Assembly (NCBI RefSeq): GCF_034087045.1 | Contig: NZ_CP139247.1 | Location: forward strand, 7,342,001-7,406,000 | Source: Chitinophaga sancti | Lineage (GTDB): Bacteria > Bacteroidota > Bacteroidia > Chitinophagales > Chitinophagaceae | Length of the DNA: 64,000 bases | Direction: 5' to 3' | Shown: piece after piece, positions 35,263-45,514 of the stretch | Layout of the letters: each line of letters opens with the position of its first letter | Numbering within the stretch: position 1 is the stretch's first letter | Position numbers and translations under genes: made by a program | The notes under the pieces: generated by a model | Database searches by the model: none | Told to the model about the DNA's origin: nothing | The model's input: the letters and a program-made list of their open reading frames with translations, nothing else

Positions 35263-35433
35263 ATGAAACAGACCCAAAAGAACACCCCAAAAAAGACGTT
35301 GACCCTGAATAAGGTGACAGTATCTATGTTTAATAACAACGTTTTTAACCCAAAAAATGGAAATAAATTCCATTTTACATCCGTGATCGATACAACCACT
35401 TCTGTTAACTGCCCCCTGACAGTAACAAAGTAA
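35263..35433 (+). CDS. Lanthipeptide-precursor-like small peptide
   Basis: A 56-residue ORF. Residues 11-20 KTLTLNKVTV plus SMFNNN match the leader pattern of Bacteroidota class I lanthipeptides (K-x-L-x-L-N-K-x-T-[VI]-S-x-[LF]-N). The C-terminal stretch from residue 39 is rich in Ser/Thr (TSVIDTTTSVN) and has a single Cys50 near the end (NCPLTVTK), so at most one thioether ring could form. There is no double-Gly cleavage motif. A -7 element precedes it and the LanC-like gene is divergent. No dehydratase (LanB or LanM) is visible in 64 kb. It could be a degenerate or non-lanthionine peptide ligand instead. Confidence 0.6.
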   Translation: MKQTQKNTPKKTLTLNKVTVSMFNNNVFNPKNGNKFHFTSVIDTTTSVNCPLTVTK

Positions 35434-35552
35434 TTACAAGGGGGGACGAGGACAATAAAAAAACGGTTTTGTAATTCCGGATTTTGATTAATTTTCAAGG
35501 CTGAACTAAAACTCCTTCTGGTCGAAGGTTATTTTAGGACAGCCTTTTTTTT

Positions 35553-35560
35553 TATTTTTG
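35553..35560 (+). promoter_or_regulatory. -7 element of the S41-kinase-regulator operon
   Basis: TATTTTTG matches TAnnTTTG and ends 32 bp before the S41 peptidase ATG. Confidence 0.5.
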
Positions 35561-35592
35561 TACCTGTGCTATAATAAACCATTAAATAATAC

Positions 35593-37050
35593 ATGTTTTA
35601 TTACCTTACGTTAATCCGCTTGTTTGGTCTATATCTTTTATTGAACCTGTTTTGTCTTCCGCTTGCCCACGCACAAATCAAGTCCTGTAATTGCAGGAGT
35701 AACTTTAACGAAGTGGTTGCTAAAGTAGAGCATAACTATCCGGGATATTCTATCAAGATCACTTCAGCTAATGAAGCTGCTTACAGACTATTTACTGACA
35801 GTCTCAGAAACGTGGCTGATACAGCCAATTCCGTTACCTGCTTTTCTATTTTGCAAACCTGGACAGGCTATTTTAAAGACAGACATCTTGCACTCGTATT
35901 TAAAGACATTCCAGAAAATAAGGAACTTATCGACGAAATATTTTCCAATAGCAAAAGCTTTCCTTTGTCTAAAGACTCTCTGCTAAAGAAATGGGCTACC
36001 GCTCCTGACTACCCGCTGGAAGGAATATGGACCCTGAGTGGAATGTATGAAGTGGCCGTTATTAAAAAGGATAGTGGTTACCAGGGCGTCATATTGAAGG
36101 GAGATGGTAAATACTGGAAAGCAGGACAGGTTAAATTTGAATTACAGCCTTATAAAATTGGTTACTGGAAAGCAGCCCAGTATAACCAGTATCATATGAA
36201 GGATACCTTCACTGCATACGTCGATGAACAGTCCTTTATTATGGATCTCAAGAGCTATAAATGGGAGAAAACTTTCCCGGGCCAGACCAGTCAAAAATCT
36301 ATCCCCGCAGATAGCTTCTATTTTTCAAAAACTGATAGTAATAATGCCATATTAAGGTTACCTAGCTTTGAATTACCTTATAAATCGCTCATTGACAGCC
36401 TGATAACAAAAAATTTTCATACAATCACTCATACTGCCAACCTCATTGTGGACATACGCGGAAATTATGGAGGATTCAACATTTGCTTCGAAAAACTAAT
36501 CCCCCTGCTTTATACGGATCCAATAATAACACAGGGACCAGTCGTAAAGGCAACAGATGAAAATATCCGTTTGTATGAGCAGATGCTTAAAAGTTCACTC
36601 TTTCCTGAGGACAAAAAACCCCCTTTTATCAGGATGGTCAAAAATCTTAAAAAGCATAAGGGCGGCTATTTCCAGCCTCCGGCGGACACAACCACTTTTC
36701 CAAAGGTGTATGCACAACCTGAAAAAGTAGGTTTCCTGATGGATGAAGGCTGCGCCAGTGCCACAGAATTATTAATTTTGGACGCAAAACAAAGTAAAAA
36801 AGTAACTTTGTTTGGAAAGCGGTCAGCTGGCGTAGTGGATTACTTAAACCTGGTAGCACCGAGACCTTTGTCCTGCTCCCGTTTTTTACTCTGGATACCC
36901 ACTGCCAGATTAGCCAGCCTGCCACAACATCCTATTGATAACATTGGTATTTTGCCAGACGTTGAAATCCCTCATCATGAGAACTGGATCAACTATGCGC
37001 AGCAATACCTGGAAAACCTGGAGATTAAAATTGCCAATTCTTCAAAATAG
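35593..37050 (+). CDS. S41-family serine peptidase, exported
   Basis: A 485-residue protein with signal peptide MFYYLTLIRLFGLYLLLNLF...AHAQ and a Cys-rich start of the mature chain (KSCNCRSNF). The tail-specific-protease-like core (about 250-460) has LIVDIRGNYGGFN, the nucleophile region in EGCASATELLIL (Ser before Ala-Thr-Glu) and GKRSAGVVDYLN. No PDZ domain is apparent. It resembles S41 peptidases of Bacteroidota with unknown substrates. It is translationally coupled to the downstream kinase gene, whose start lies inside its 3' end. A role in processing an exported peptide near the LanC-like locus is speculation. Confidence 0.82.
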   Translation: MFYYLTLIRLFGLYLLLNLFCLPLAHAQIKSCNCRSNFNEVVAKVEHNYPGYSIKITSANEAAYRLFTDSLRNVADTANSVTCFSILQTWTGYFKDRHLALVFKDIPENKELIDEIFSNSKSFPLSKDSLLKKWATAPDYPLEGIWTLSGMYEVAVIKKDSGYQGVILKGDGKYWKAGQVKFELQPYKIGYWKAAQYNQYHMKDTFTAYVDEQSFIMDLKSYKWEKTFPGQTSQKSIPADSFYFSKTDSNNAILRLPSFELPYKSLIDSLITKNFHTITHTANLIVDIRGNYGGFNICFEKLIPLLYTDPIITQGPVVKATDENIRLYEQMLKSSLFPEDKKPPFIRMVKNLKKHKGGYFQPPADTTTFPKVYAQPEKVGFLMDEGCASATELLILDAKQSKKVTLFGKRSAGVVDYLNLVAPRPLSCSRFLLWIPTARLASLPQHPIDNIGILPDVEIPHHENWINYAQQYLENLEIKIANSSK

Positions 37051-38152
37051 AAAAATTTCATTCAGACAAAAGCTATCTACTGTACTGACACATGTAGGGC
37101 TCTGGATACTGTACGCACTGGTGCAGGTAAGTGGATCTGCTATTCAGATACCGAACCCGTGGCCTGTCATAATTATCACCAGTATAGTATTTGCATTTCT
37201 ATCTGTCATTTTTTATGTGAATGCAGAGTGGCTTTTACCTCGAACACTGGAAAAAGGTAAAAAGGCCCTCTGGCTGGTAGGGTTAGCAGTTTTCTTTGTC
37301 TATAATATACTTAACAGATATTTTATTTTATACATAATTTATCCTGTTGTGGTTCATCTTCCAACTCCTAAGGTTGAATGGCGCATACTGATCAACATAT
37401 CGATCTGGTATTGGTTTAATGCTGTTGCACTTTCTACCGCATACTGGTTTTACAAATTATCCATTAAAAGAGAACGAAAAACCAGCTTACAAAGAGAAGA
37501 AATCAACCGTAAGGAAAGAGAACAACTGCAGCTCAAACAGGAAAAACTGGAACTCGAAGTCGCCTACCTGCGCGCCCAGATCAATCCACACTTCCTCTTC
37601 AACACCCTTGGATATTTCTACAATAAAACCGCCAACTCCCACCCGGATGTGGCCGAAGGCATCGCCGCCCTCACCAATATCATGCGCTCTTCCCTGAAGA
37701 AAAAAGGCCCCGATGGCATGGTTTCATTAGAAGAAGAAATCGAACACATCGAAAGCCTGATCAGCATCTACTACATGCGTTTCAATAACAATATCCATAT
37801 TGAATACAGCAGACCTGACAACCTGCACGGCCAACGAATCCTACCACACATACTCATCACACTGGTAGAAAACGCTTTCAAACATGGTGAACTGCACAAT
37901 GCCGCTTACCCGCTGAAAATAAAGCTCACTTTAGATGATAATGGCCTCTATTTCTGTATCAACAACAAAAAACGGATAGGTCCAAAAGAAATATCCAACG
38001 GCATCGGCATGGAATACGTGCAGCGCCAGCTGGACAACACCTATCCTAAAAAATATTCCTTTGATATAAAAGAGACGGACCTGTTTTATAGCCTGTCTTT
38101 ACATATTGCTACCACCGAAATTACCCTACATGATCAACTGTTATATAATTGA
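36995..38152 (+). CDS. LytS-type sensor histidine kinase
   Basis: A membrane kinase (385 residues from the ATG at 36995; the frame is open further upstream to a TTG at 36935, and an ATG at 36977 is also possible). Four hydrophobic segments are followed by a coiled coil (REEINRKEREQLQLKQ) and the kinase core with phospho-His in AQINPHFLFNTLGYFYN, N-box VENAFKHGEL and GIGMEYVQRQL. It overlaps the S41 peptidase gene by 56 bp and the response regulator by 23 bp. The signal is unknown. Confidence 0.9.
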   Translation: MRSNTWKTWRLKLPILQNRKISFRQKLSTVLTHVGLWILYALVQVSGSAIQIPNPWPVIIITSIVFAFLSVIFYVNAEWLLPRTLEKGKKALWLVGLAVFFVYNILNRYFILYIIYPVVVHLPTPKVEWRILINISIWYWFNAVALSTAYWFYKLSIKRERKTSLQREEINRKEREQLQLKQEKLELEVAYLRAQINPHFLFNTLGYFYNKTANSHPDVAEGIAALTNIMRSSLKKKGPDGMVSLEEEIEHIESLISIYYMRFNNNIHIEYSRPDNLHGQRILPHILITLVENAFKHGELHNAAYPLKIKLTLDDNGLYFCINNKKRIGPKEISNGIGMEYVQRQLDNTYPKKYSFDIKETDLFYSLSLHIATTEITLHDQLLYN

Positions 38153-38867
38153 CGACGAACAACACGCCATAGACCTGCTAACGGGTTATGTACAACGTAC
38201 CCCCTTCCTGAAACTGGTAGGTAGTACCACCGAAGCCCTCGATGCAATCAAAGTGATCAGTAATGAAAAAGTAGACCTGGTATTCCTGGATATTCACATG
38301 CCCAGCATCTCGGGTATCGACCTGCTCAAGATCTTTAACAACCAGACCAAAGTCGTTCTCACTACCGCCTACAGCGAATACGCCATGGACGGTTATGAAC
38401 ACGATGTAGTCGACTACCTGCTCAAACCCATCACCTACCAGCGCTTTCTGAAAGCCGCGCAGAAAACACTGAACATGTTCCAAACCATGTATGTGAGCAA
38501 AGGTGAAAACAATGAAAAGGTAGAACCCGAAGTAGACTACCTGTTTGTAAAATCAGAACATAAGGGTAAACAGATCAAAGTCAATTTCAACGATATCGAT
38601 TATATAGAAGGACTGAAAAACTATGTCGCTTTTCATTGTGATAAGGAAAAGATTCTGGCCTTGCTCAAGATGAAAGACCTGGAGCAAACCCTGCCCCCAC
38701 GGCAGTTCGCCAGGATTCACAACTCCTTCATCATCTCCCTGAACAGGATCGTTTCTGTAGATGGCAACCAGGTCATTCTACGCAAACCAGATCAGCAAAC
38801 GGTGGCCCTGCCAATCGGCATTACGTTCAAGCAACCTTTCTTTGATATGATCAAACTCAATAAGTAA
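38130..38867 (+). CDS. LytTR-family response regulator
   Basis: A 245-residue regulator. REC: CYIIDDEQHAI, phospho-Asp in LVFLDIHMPSISG, Lys in DYLLKPIT. LytTR domain (about 140-240): VKSEHKGKQIKVNFNDIDYIEG and RQFARIHNSFIISLNRIVSV. The ATG at 38130 was chosen over an upstream candidate because it starts the REC beta strand. It is coupled to the kinase (23-bp overlap, the same length as in the 9.4-kb pair). A probable target is the convergent outer-membrane receptor, by proximity only. Confidence 0.93.
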   Translation: MINCYIIDDEQHAIDLLTGYVQRTPFLKLVGSTTEALDAIKVISNEKVDLVFLDIHMPSISGIDLLKIFNNQTKVVLTTAYSEYAMDGYEHDVVDYLLKPITYQRFLKAAQKTLNMFQTMYVSKGENNEKVEPEVDYLFVKSEHKGKQIKVNFNDIDYIEGLKNYVAFHCDKEKILALLKMKDLEQTLPPRQFARIHNSFIISLNRIVSVDGNQVILRKPDQQTVALPIGITFKQPFFDMIKLNK

Positions 38868-38973
38868 GCGGGTATTTTACTTTAAAAACGCCCCTTCACT
38901 AAATATGATACGGGGTAAAGTAAAATCGCTCAAAAAGAATAAATGGAATCTACTTCCATCAGATATCCAAATG

Positions 38974-39007
38974 AAAAGGGTGCATCAAAAGTTTGATACA
39001 CCCTTTT
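38974..39007. terminator. Terminator between the response regulator and the receptor
   Basis: AAAAGGGTG.ATCAAA pairs with TTTGAT.CACCCTTTT, with a 2-nt loop and one mismatch, flanked by A and T runs. It serves convergent genes. Confidence 0.7.
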
Positions 39008-39049
39008 CGGTACTTAATTGACGACCTCCTCAAAACGGATCGTCCCCCA

Positions 39050-41449
39050 TTAATTTGATTGAATCCGTTTCTTTTCTTTTTCAATACCCGTTTGTCTTTC
39101 CGTTCTTGGCTTTATCTTACTATTACCGAACCGGTATGTAAAACTCAGCATCGCAAAGCGGGAGTCAAATAAAAAATGCTGGCGGATATTTACCTGCTGG
39201 TAATCCGACGCTAATGTAAATTGCTGTCCCCTGAAAATATCGTTCACACTCAGCTTGAGCGTTCCTTTGTTCTTCAATACATTTCTTTGTATCCCTGTAT
39301 TCAACACAAAATAACTGGTCAGCGCACCCAGGCCCGTATTAGATCTGGATGAATAAATCGCATTCAGCTCCAGCGTAAAAAGACGGGGAATACTAAAGGT
39401 ATTATTTGAAATCACATATGCTCCGGGTTTTGACTTTGGCAATGTGATGTCGTTGTAATCGTAGTGCATGTAGTAGACCTGAACAGAGTTCATCGTATTC
39501 CACCACTTCGTCAAAGCAGTCGAATATGTAACGCTCAGATTGTAGTTATCAAAACGAGTCACGTTTTGATAAGTGGTAATCAGCACCTTGTTAGGCCCCG
39601 CTTCGTACACACCGGCAATCACATCGTTGGTACGGGAGATGCTAAGTGTTGTAAATAACCGCTGTTTCCAGGAATGTGATAACTCTACAGAAGTGCTATT
39701 CTGTGGATTCAGGGCCGGGTTGCCCTGGAAGTAATAATACTTGCTCCGGAAGAACAGGAACGGATTTACATATTCATACTGGGGCCTGTCAATACTCCTT
39801 CTTACAGACAGACCAAACCGCTGCGATGCAGACGCTTTGTATTGCAGGGTAAAACCGGGGTAAACCCCGGTATAGTCCTTTGTGAACACACTTGAATTCG
39901 TAATACTGTTTCCCTTTACATGGGTGTTCTCGACCCGCACACCTGCCTGCAACACCCATTTCTTAAATTGGTTATGATAATTGATGTACCCTGCATTGAC
40001 ATTTTCATCGTAAATGAAATGGTTGGTCTTGGTGGCATCGTTCACCCAGGTATCATTATCCAGCACTTCCCAACGGATGTCGCTGTCTGTTTTTACAAAG
40101 ACGGTTTTCAAACCGGCATCGAAGACGCCTATTTTAGTAGGTCGGGTAAAATCAGCCGATACGGAACGGATGGCCACAGATACGGGAGAACTGTTGCGAA
40201 TCACATAAGGCATCTGATATACCTTCATCTCGGTATCCAGGTAGGCGGTGTTGAAATTGTCATTCCAGCGCTGATCGTAATAAGCATAGTCACCATTGAT
40301 GGAGAGCTGGGTGCCGGTACTGTCAAAGTTATGCTGGTAAAACAGGTTGGCTGAATAGTTATTGATATTGGCATGCCCGAGGGTATGCATATTCAGCAGG
40401 GAATCAAAAGGGGCTGACTGACTGGCGCGGAACATGGTCTGGTCCATGCCATCTCTTTCACGGCCCAGGAAGTTCCCCTTCAGATCCAGGCCTATATTGT
40501 TCTTTTTATCGATTGTATAGCTAATGCCCGCATTGACATTATGGATGTCCTTTTTGCGCACTTCGTAATTTCCCTCATCTATGTATTCTGCATCCAGGAT
40601 ACGGGCCGTATGAACGTCGTAGAACTGTTCGTTTCGCTGGTAATTGTAGTTTCCGTAAATGTTCACCTTATCATTGCGGTAGTTCAGGTCTCCACCAGCG
40701 GTGTAACGACCGTAACGACCTCCCCCTCCTCCTACACTCAGGCTACCGTTGGTACCGGATTTACCTGACTTTTTCAACTTTATGTTGATGATGGCCGAAG
40801 CGGCGGCATCGTATTTTACAGAAGGGTTAGCGATCAGTTCTATTTTGTCAACCGCGTTGGAAGCAGTGGAGAGCAATAGATTTTTGAGCATAGCAGCGGT
40901 AAAATAAGACGGACGATCGTTGACGTAAACCATCACCTTCTTTCCGTTGAGGGTAATGGAACCATCATCGTCCAGTCTCACACCTGGCGATCGGCGGAGG
41001 AGTTCCTCCAATGTATTGCCGGTAGCGAGTGGGCTCTCGGCTACATTGATGATCATTTTGTCGGCTGTCTGCTCAATGAGTGGCTTCAGGGCCGTCACCT
41101 GGTGGGTATTCAGATCGTAAGAGACCGATAGCATGCCAATAGCAGGCAGCACCAGGGATTGGGTACTCAGTTGAAACGGGCCGGTCGTTTTGTCGCGATA
41201 GCCGAGGTATTTCACCTGGAGGCTATAGCTACCCGGTTTCAGGTTTTCGAAATTGAAATTACCCTCTTTGTCAGTCTGGGTAGCTTGCCTGATGGTATCC
41301 GTGAGTAATAACACCATGGCAAATGGCAGATTTTGGTTGCTGAGGGTATCGGTTATTTTGCCTGAAACGGATAGTCTGAGTGACTGTGCAGGCAAACGGA
41401 CAGTGCTGCACAGACAAAAGAATAGTACACTCAGTTGTATCGGCTTCAT
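39050..41449 (-). CDS. Outer-membrane beta-barrel protein, TonB-dependent receptor-like
   Basis: A 799-residue outer-membrane protein: signal peptide MKPIQLSVLFFCLCSTVRLPAQ, a carboxypeptidase-regulatory-like domain (about 28-115; GKITDTLSNQNLPFAMV...), a plug-like domain (about 120-220, with TLEELLRRSPGVRLDDDGSITLNGK), and a large OMP_b-brl_3-type barrel to the end. No SusD partner follows, so it is not a polysaccharide-utilisation locus; siderophore, peptide or other ligands are possible. The -7 element TATGTTTG (minus strand) lies 21 bp upstream. It is convergent with the S41-kinase-LytTR operon. Confidence 0.88.
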   Translation of the reverse strand: MKPIQLSVLFFCLCSTVRLPAQSLRLSVSGKITDTLSNQNLPFAMVLLLTDTIRQATQTDKEGNFNFENLKPGSYSLQVKYLGYRDKTTGPFQLSTQSLVLPAIGMLSVSYDLNTHQVTALKPLIEQTADKMIINVAESPLATGNTLEELLRRSPGVRLDDDGSITLNGKKVMVYVNDRPSYFTAAMLKNLLLSTASNAVDKIELIANPSVKYDAAASAIINIKLKKSGKSGTNGSLSVGGGGGRYGRYTAGGDLNYRNDKVNIYGNYNYQRNEQFYDVHTARILDAEYIDEGNYEVRKKDIHNVNAGISYTIDKKNNIGLDLKGNFLGRERDGMDQTMFRASQSAPFDSLLNMHTLGHANINNYSANLFYQHNFDSTGTQLSINGDYAYYDQRWNDNFNTAYLDTEMKVYQMPYVIRNSSPVSVAIRSVSADFTRPTKIGVFDAGLKTVFVKTDSDIRWEVLDNDTWVNDATKTNHFIYDENVNAGYINYHNQFKKWVLQAGVRVENTHVKGNSITNSSVFTKDYTGVYPGFTLQYKASASQRFGLSVRRSIDRPQYEYVNPFLFFRSKYYYFQGNPALNPQNSTSVELSHSWKQRLFTTLSISRTNDVIAGVYEAGPNKVLITTYQNVTRFDNYNLSVTYSTALTKWWNTMNSVQVYYMHYDYNDITLPKSKPGAYVISNNTFSIPRLFTLELNAIYSSRSNTGLGALTSYFVLNTGIQRNVLKNKGTLKLSVNDIFRGQQFTLASDYQQVNIRQHFLFDSRFAMLSFTYRFGNSKIKPRTERQTGIEKEKKRIQSN

Positions 41450-41470
41450 ATAGGGTTATTTATCACTTTA

Positions 41471-41478
41471 CAAACATA
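41471..41478 (-). promoter_or_regulatory. -7 element of the outer-membrane receptor gene
   Basis: The minus strand reads TATGTTTG, a match to TAnnTTTG, 21 bp before the ATG. Confidence 0.55.
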
Positions 41479-41533
41479 AGGTTCAGGTTTGATGATTAAA
41501 AAATTATTACATCGATTCTTTGATTCTGGGGAC

Positions 41534-41560
41534 AGATTACATGAAAAAAACATGTAATCT
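41534..41560. other. 10-bp perfect inverted repeat with A7 loop
   Basis: AGATTACATG and CATGTAATCT flank seven A residues. It lies between the yidC terminator and the receptor promoter, so it may be an operator upstream of the receptor gene or part of the terminator cluster. Confidence 0.4.
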
Positions 41561-41579
41561 GGATGGGTAAAAAGCATAA

Positions 41580-41611
41580 AAAAAGGGCCTTCCAAATGGA
41601 AGGCCCTTTTT
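41580..41611 (-). terminator. Terminator after yidC
   Basis: A stem AAAAGGGCCTTCC with GGAAGGCCCTTTT and a short AAAT loop, flanked by A and T runs. It is 14 bp from the yidC stop on the minus strand. Confidence 0.85.
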
Positions 41612-41624
41612 TTATATCAATTCG

Positions 41625-43457
41625 TTATTTTCCTTTTCTGCCTTGCTGCTGCTTCTGCATATCCTCCAGTCGTTCCTGCCACTTACTCTTCGAAGCCGGC
41701 TTCTTCTTATTCTCCTGGATCTGTGCGTGAATCTTATCATGATTGATGATAAACTTCTGTATCACCCACTGCAGGAGGATACTGATCACGTTTGACAGGA
41801 AATAATAGAATGTCAGTGCGGATGCCAGTTTGTTAAAGATACCCAACAGCATGATCGGGAAGATATAAGGCATATACTTCATCACCGGATTGCTTTGATC
41901 AGCCATACCACGGTTATTGAACGCCAGCATCAAACTCGTAGCCGTCATCAGCAGGGTGAACAAGCTGATATGGTTACCATAAAACGGAATATTGAACGGC
42001 AGATTCAGTATAGAATCGTACGTTGACAAGTCTTTCGCCCACAGGAAGCTCTCCTGTCTCAACTCGATGGAAGACGGGAAGAAGCTATACATCGCTACCA
42101 GGATCGGCAACTGCATCACTGCAGGTAAACAACCTCCTAAAGGATTCACACCTGCACTCTTGAACAGTTTCATCTGATCTATACCGAATGCCTGCTGGTC
42201 GTCGCCATGCTTCTTACGCAGTTCGTCGATCTCAGGTTTCAGTACCTTCATCTTCGCCGAAGATACATAGCTCTGGTAAGTGAACGGTGCTATCAGCAAA
42301 CGAATGAAGAGGGTGAGCAGAATGATGATCACACCATAGTTATGAATAAATCCGCTCAGGAAGTTGAACACAGGGATAATCACCCACTTATTCACATATT
42401 TTACGAAAGCGAAGATACCTGTACCCAATGGGATGATATTTTCCAGGCCGATATCATAAGATTTTAAGGTCTTATAATGGTTAGGACCATAATAGATTTC
42501 AATCGGGAAGCTAAAGTCATGTGCTCTGTCGTAAGGGATCTGCAAAGTAGCGAAAGTCTGGCCTACGATGTTGCCGCTTTCAGGTACTTTGGTATTTACA
42601 TCCACATTCTCGAAGCTCTTATCTTTTTTAGCAATGAAAGTCGTGTTGAAGAACTGTTGCTTTACGCTCAACCACTGGATTTTGCTTTCCAGGTCTTGAT
42701 GAGCGGTACGCTGCAGGGTGAAGTAATCATGCTTACCATCAGCCGTTTTGTAGTGTACCTGGTTGTTCATGCGCTCGTTCGTCATATCCTGCTCCTGCTT
42801 GTCATTTTCATTATCCCACTGGAGGGCCAATGTTTTCTGACCAGCTGGAATCACACTTTCCAGACCTACTGCGTGAATATCGAAATCAACTGCGTAACTA
42901 TCCTGCTTCAGGGTATACACAAATTCCAGGTACTGACCAGGATTGCTGGTCGCCAGGCGGTATACCACTGACTGGCTACCATCAGCCAGCTGTTGTACAT
43001 TGCCACCGGTGAAGAAGAGGTCCGCAGTATTTAATAATGTATTGTTACTAGCCGGCACCTGCATAGAGATGCGGTTAAAAGAACTGTTTGCCAGTAATAA
43101 AGGAGTGCCTGCAAATGTTTTGAAAGCTTTCAGTTCTACAGTTTCAGGCTGTCCACCCTGGCTGGAGAATGTGATTTTCAGCACTTTGTTTTCCAAAACG
43201 GCTTTTTGTGCAGTACCGGTAGCAGCACCAGCAAAGGCGCCGTATTGGCCTGCCAGCCTGGTGGAATCAGGCGCACCTGCGTTGGTGGCATAGGAGGCAG
43301 TGGTATCTGTGTTTACCTTAGGTTTGTTCGCTTCAGCGATAGAATCCTGACGAGCTTTCTCTAACTCTGCTGCATGCTGCTGTCTGGTATTGAAAAAGAT
43401 GTACCCTACCAGCAACAAACCCAGTAAGCTAAAACCAATGACCGAATTTCTGTCCAT
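41625..43457 (-). CDS. yidC: Membrane protein insertase YidC
   Basis: A 610-residue inner-membrane insertase. One N-terminal helix (MDRNSVIGFSLLGLLLVGYIFF), a large periplasmic beta domain (about 60-340) and the five-helix insertase core (about 350-570), with the conserved-basic region PFTYQSYVSSAKMKVLKPEIDELRKK and GGCLPAVMQLPILVAMYSFF. The C-terminal tail is Lys/Gln-rich (KWQERLEDMQKQQQGRKGK), typical for Bacteroidota and possibly ribosome-contacting. It follows pyrG on the same strand, separated by a strong hairpin. Confidence 0.95.
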   Translation of the reverse strand: MDRNSVIGFSLLGLLLVGYIFFNTRQQHAAELEKARQDSIAEANKPKVNTDTTASYATNAGAPDSTRLAGQYGAFAGAATGTAQKAVLENKVLKITFSSQGGQPETVELKAFKTFAGTPLLLANSSFNRISMQVPASNNTLLNTADLFFTGGNVQQLADGSQSVVYRLATSNPGQYLEFVYTLKQDSYAVDFDIHAVGLESVIPAGQKTLALQWDNENDKQEQDMTNERMNNQVHYKTADGKHDYFTLQRTAHQDLESKIQWLSVKQQFFNTTFIAKKDKSFENVDVNTKVPESGNIVGQTFATLQIPYDRAHDFSFPIEIYYGPNHYKTLKSYDIGLENIIPLGTGIFAFVKYVNKWVIIPVFNFLSGFIHNYGVIIILLTLFIRLLIAPFTYQSYVSSAKMKVLKPEIDELRKKHGDDQQAFGIDQMKLFKSAGVNPLGGCLPAVMQLPILVAMYSFFPSSIELRQESFLWAKDLSTYDSILNLPFNIPFYGNHISLFTLLMTATSLMLAFNNRGMADQSNPVMKYMPYIFPIMLLGIFNKLASALTFYYFLSNVISILLQWVIQKFIINHDKIHAQIQENKKKPASKSKWQERLEDMQKQQQGRKGK

Positions 43458-43514
43458 TGAAATTACAATTAAAATTTAGGCAGCGAAGGTAAGCAAAATA
43501 AGGGGGTATAAATG

Positions 43515-43573
43515 CCAAAAGGACTATTTTTTAGGTCATTGTGGTGCAATGACCTAAAAAATAGTCCTTTTGG
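43515..43573. terminator. Perfect 27-bp inverted repeat between pyrG and yidC
   Basis: Positions 43515-43541 and 43547-43573 are exact reverse complements around a TGGTG loop; the stem includes an internal TATTTTTTA/TAAAAAATA tract. It sits 22 bp after the pyrG stop and before yidC on the minus strand. It is most likely a terminator, but the length is exceptional for this window. Confidence 0.75.
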
Positions 43574-43595
43574 TGGGCTTTTGCCCTTAATATTA

Positions 43596-45311
<1,716 letters not shown>

Positions 45312-45340
45312 TCAAGTAAATGTAACTTCCGAAGGTCATG

Positions 45341-45358
45341 CAAAGTTACACAAATTTA
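45341..45358 (-). promoter_or_regulatory. Tandem -7 elements of pyrG
   Basis: On the minus strand TAAATTTG (45358-45351) and TAACTTTG (45348-45341) both match TAnnTTTG and are spaced by 2 bp. The leader to the pyrG ATG is about 95 nt. Confidence 0.5.
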
Positions 45359-45484
45359 ATGCGCACCCAAAACGGATTTTCACATTTTACTGAGTGCATA
45401 CATGTAATAGTATGTTTATAAATCAATTAAGCCATATAAAAGGCTTATAAATTTAATCACTGCGGCAGGCCGCTGATTTATTTG

Positions 45485-45492
45485 TAAATTTG
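45485..45492 (+). promoter_or_regulatory. -7 element of the thioesterase gene
   Basis: TAAATTTG matches TAnnTTTG and ends 22 bp before the ATG. A GCGG-CAG-GCCGC-type palindrome lies just upstream (about 45462-45473). Confidence 0.55.
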
Positions 45493-45514
45493 CGATCCGA
45501 AATAATTATCAAAC

